NCBI GenBank assembly: GCA_900768045.1
Contig: CAAGBL010000040.1
Span: 1-62,400 of the forward strand
Length of the DNA: 62,400 nucleotides
Source of the DNA: an uncultured Alistipes sp.
Lineage (GTDB): Bacteria > Bacteroidota > Bacteroidia > Bacteroidales > Rikenellaceae
Reading direction: 5' to 3'
This document shows, one piece after another, positions 60,070-62,400 of the stretch. The notes below the pieces were generated by a model that ran no database searches, had not been told where the DNA came from, and worked only from the letters and a program-made list of their open reading frames with translations. A program made the translations under genes and the position numbers. Numbering within the stretch: the stretch's first letter is position 1; each line of letters opens with the position of its first letter.

Positions 60070-60669
60070 TTACTTTCTTGTTTGATCGTTAGGTTCGGCC
60101 TCAGAAACCTTCACTGGCACTGCCTTACGAATGTTTCCTGCCTGAATCTCATTCAAATCCTCAAATGGCTTGCCATACGCCTGAACAGATATCATATCAC
60201 GATATACGTTGAAGGCGTGTGTAAGCTCATCTTGCACCTGCAAGTAGATATTGTACTTGGTCTCGTTGTCGGCCTTGAGCGAAACGACGCCCTGGCTAAC
60301 CTCGCAGTTTACGGTAGGCTCAATCTCTGTTGACTTCTTCTCAGAGCGGTCTGCTCCTGCAAGGAAGTCAAGCACCTCACGTGACATTCGAGAGTGGTCA
60401 CCACGGCGGTTAAGGTCAGTAGGCATGTACTCCTCTGTACCAACCATGATACGTCCCTCTTTCGAAACGTTAACCATGAGAACGTTACGCTGCTTGAGCT
60501 CTACATCCTGTTGCTGCTGCTCGTTGTCCGCAATCGGAGGAAGCGTACGCTTCATACCCGAATCGACATCCATCGTAGTTGTGACCAAGAAGAATATCAA
60601 TAGCAAGAATGCAATATCCGCCATTGAGCTGGAATTAATCTCTCCAGCCTTTCTCTTTGCCTTTGCCAT
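60070..60669 (-). CDS. exbD: ExbD/TolR-family protein 1
   Basis: A 199-aa ExbD-like protein with INSSSMADIAFLLLIFFLVTTTM (the Asp in MADIAF is the expected proton carrier). It is longer than its neighbour by an extra stretch in the periplasmic domain. Having two ExbD genes in tandem is common in Bacteroidetes. It is 3 nt after the coiled-coil membrane gene. Confidence 0.93.
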   Translation of the reverse strand: MAKAKRKAGEINSSSMADIAFLLLIFFLVTTTMDVDSGMKRTLPPIADNEQQQQDVELKQRNVLMVNVSKEGRIMVGTEEYMPTDLNRRGDHSRMSREVLDFLAGADRSEKKSTEIEPTVNCEVSQGVVSLKADNETKYNIYLQVQDELTHAFNVYRDMISVQAYGKPFEDLNEIQAGNIRKAVPVKVSEAEPNDQTRK

Positions 60670-60672
60670 AAA

Positions 60673-62007
60673 CTACGATTTAAAAATGCCACGTACTGAT
60701 GAATAGAGTGCTGCAAGAGCTGCACCTGCGAATGCGAGATAAGTAATCCAAATGCTAACGTCAGCAATCATGTAGTCTGTAGCACCGAATACTGAGCGAG
60801 TCTCAGGGTCGTTACCAAGACCGAATGGGATAGGCTCACCTGCAGCATCCAACATAGGCTGACCAACAGCGTTAGTAACGTAGAGAACTACGCCGTCCAA
60901 CCAACCGTGGCTTGTAGAGATGAAGTAAGCAACACCTACAACAGCAACAACAATAGCAGCAGATGCGATAGTCTTGCCGATACCACCTGAGTTCTGAGCA
61001 AAGTTAAGTACAAAGCCAACGAATACGAGCAAAATAGCAAAGCCCATAAGAATCTCCAACCATACCAAGTTGTAGAATACAACCTTACCGAGCTTCATGA
61101 TGCTCTGCTGGTCAAGCTGTGCCTGAGCAATAGCCTCCTTAAGCATTGGGACGTTAGCCTCGTATGCTGTCTCGTTGTCAAGAGCTGTCTTGCGCTCGTT
61201 AGCGAGCTTCTGGTACTCAGCGATAGTAGCCTTGATACCATTGAGCTGACGCTTCTGAGCAGCGTTGATAGCCTTAGCACCAAGCAACTCATCAAGAGTA
61301 GCTGCATAGTCCTCACGACCGTCAACCTGTGCAACCTTGATCTCTGCTACCTTGCACATCTCGTCAACAAGCTGCTTTGCAGCGTCGAAATCAGCCTTCT
61401 TAGCCTCGAGAGCCTCGTTAGCCTTCTTTACCTGCTCCTGAATGCCGTTGAACTCAGCCTCAGCCAATGCGATAACCTTATCATCATCTGATGCGTTAAC
61501 GTCCCAAGTAGCCTTAGCCTTAAGCTCGTTCAAAGTCTCAGGAAGCTTCTTGTACTCATCAACAACCTTCTGTGCGTTAGCAAGCTCGTTGTTCTGAGCT
61601 GGAGTGCGGCGACGGATTGCGTTAAGCTCCTCAACCTTAGCCTCAGCCTCCTTAAGAGCCTTCTGCTCATTGTCAGCAAGCTTCTGCTCGCACTCTGCGA
61701 TCTTGCTCTCAATGTTCTTTACCTTCTCGAGGGTAGTACCGTAGATAGTAGCATCAGACTTTCTCATCTGATTGATAGTAGCGGTACCCATTGACTCGAC
61801 ACCGTTCTCCACAGATACAACTGGGATAGGGTTGCCAAGCGCATCCTGCTTCTCATTGCCATTCTCGTCGTACTGATAGCTCATGCCCATAATGTCAGCA
61901 ATCTTGTCTGAATCTGGAGCAGACATGCCGACAACAATAGTCCATGCCATCAAACCGACCGAGATCAGTGCAATGATAAGGAATACTATTCTATGTATTT
62001 TTTTCAT
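60673..62007 (-). CDS. Membrane protein with long coiled coil in the Exb operon
   Basis: A 444-aa protein. One N-terminal helix (about residues 7-28) is followed by a long, Lys/Glu/Ala-rich helical region (about 85-300) that is probably a coiled coil, and then three more helices near the C-terminus (about 308-335, 343-362, 410-435). I do not recognise a named family; it fits the variable membrane protein between exbB and exbD seen in Bacteroidetes motor clusters. It may link the motor to the envelope. The gene is between exbB (36 nt upstream) and exbD (3 nt downstream). Confidence 0.85.
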   Translation of the reverse strand: MKKIHRIVFLIIALISVGLMAWTIVVGMSAPDSDKIADIMGMSYQYDENGNEKQDALGNPIPVVSVENGVESMGTATINQMRKSDATIYGTTLEKVKNIESKIAECEQKLADNEQKALKEAEAKVEELNAIRRRTPAQNNELANAQKVVDEYKKLPETLNELKAKATWDVNASDDDKVIALAEAEFNGIQEQVKKANEALEAKKADFDAAKQLVDEMCKVAEIKVAQVDGREDYAATLDELLGAKAINAAQKRQLNGIKATIAEYQKLANERKTALDNETAYEANVPMLKEAIAQAQLDQQSIMKLGKVVFYNLVWLEILMGFAILLVFVGFVLNFAQNSGGIGKTIASAAIVVAVVGVAYFISTSHGWLDGVVLYVTNAVGQPMLDAAGEPIPFGLGNDPETRSVFGATDYMIADVSIWITYLAFAGAALAALYSSVRGIFKS

Positions 62008-62043
62008 AATAGTTTTATCTATTGTTTGTTAATGGTCTTAAGA

Positions 62044-62400
62044 TTAGCGCTTGCTGTAAGCTGTAAGCATATCAACCAAGCTAATAGATGTATCCTCCAT
62101 GTTAACTACCTGAGACTCGATCTTAGAGAGAATGTAGTTGAAGAACACCTGAAGAATAACAGCAGCGATAAGACCCATGATAGTAGTCAAAAGCGCAACC
62201 TTGATACCACCAGCTACAACAGTTGGAGACATTGTTGCAGAACGCTCGATATCGTCGAATGCCTGGATCATACCAACAACGGTACCCATGAAACCGAGTG
62301 ATGGAGACAAAGCGATGAACAATGAGATCCAAGAAAGACCTGACTCCATCTGGCCCTGCTGAACTGAACCGTAAGATACAACAGCCTTCTCAACAGCCTC
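62044..62400 (-). CDS. exbB: ExbB/TolQ/MotA-type protein, partial
   Basis: The C-terminal 118 residues are inside the window; the gene continues past position 62400. The visible part has the family core: LSWISLFIALSPSLGFMGTV, VVGMIQAFDDIERSATMSPT and GGIKVALLTTIMGLIAAVIL. It is the proton-channel subunit that energises TonB- or gliding-type systems. First visible gene of the Exb operon on the minus strand. Confidence 0.95.
   Translation of the reverse strand, partial: EAVEKAVVSYGSVQQGQMESGLSWISLFIALSPSLGFMGTVVGMIQAFDDIERSATMSPTVVAGGIKVALLTTIMGLIAAVILQVFFNYILSKIESQVVNMEDTSISLVDMLTAYSKR

Overview
The window looks like a piece of a Bacteroidales chromosome, probably Rikenellaceae/Alistipes-like, although the genus is my inference. 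Many genes are preceded by the Bacteroidetes promoter pattern (TTTG, 19-20 nt, TAnnTTTG) rather than by Shine-Dalgarno sequences, and the gene content is typical of the phylum: BACON domains, DUF5606, DUF5689, system II cytochrome c maturation, an ExbB/ExbD cluster and a tRNA of Bacteroidetes type.

Positions 1 to about 23,000 are an accessory and defence region, mostly AT-rich. Three diverged copies of a roughly 280-bp intergenic element (about 80-330, 1228-1510, 3318-3620) lie beside short minus-strand cassettes. One cassette is a toxin-antitoxin operon with an MqsR-like toxin and an HTH-Panacea antitoxin. A chloramphenicol-acetyltransferase-family gene follows (4216), then a small conserved Bacteroidales protein. 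At 5476-5710 are arrays of a TATCA motif phased at 10 bp. They precede an AAA ATPase (5840) and a Thoeris-like anti-phage system: a TM-macro ThsA (7010), one TIR protein ThsB1 (7901) and a second, convergent TIR protein ThsB2 (8565-9125). A nonsense-broken HTH gene, a WG-repeat protein and a HEXXH protein follow. At 11480-12040 there is a consensus promoter with no ORF, two fragments resembling a tRNA-Gly 3' end (possible attachment scars), terminators and TCGTAACG boxes. A type I restriction-modification operon runs on the minus strand (hsdM 21068 to hsdR 12126). It carries an AT-rich insert between hsdM and hsdR: an OLD-type ATPase/TOPRIM gene, an hsdS interrupted by one in-frame stop, and three small unknown genes, two of them membrane proteins. 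A DprA-like gene and an unknown 310-aa gene close the region.

From about 23,000 to the end the sequence is mostly housekeeping and of higher GC. It holds a YdeI-like gene; a tripartite exporter (TolC-HlyD-two ABC-2 permeases, with no ATPase gene seen); proC; a hemolysin III membrane protein; an RluA-type pseudouridine synthase; two genes too short for a usual ORF cutoff (a 59-aa winged-helix protein and a 56-aa ferredoxin); a BACON/leucine-rich surface lipoprotein with a C9 tract upstream; serS; a U32 family RNA hydroxylase; an RNA methyltransferase; a split chromate transporter; a patatin; a porin; a Gate-domain membrane protein; a CAT-anticodon tRNA; serB with two DUF5689 lipoproteins; mscS; DUF5606; a LolC-like permease; ubiE/menG; several small envelope proteins, including a lipoprotein with 20 cysteines; a large outer-membrane beta-barrel; a tri-heme cytochrome c peroxidase with its ResB/CcsA maturation genes; and an ExbD-ExbD-coiled-coil-ExbB motor operon cut off by the window end.

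The most notable items are the Thoeris-like module with two different TIR proteins and its phased upstream repeats, the mosaic hsd locus with uncharacterised passengers, the repeated cassette element around the toxin-antitoxin genes, the possible island scar with an orphan promoter at 11.5-11.85 kb, and the cysteine-rich lipoprotein.
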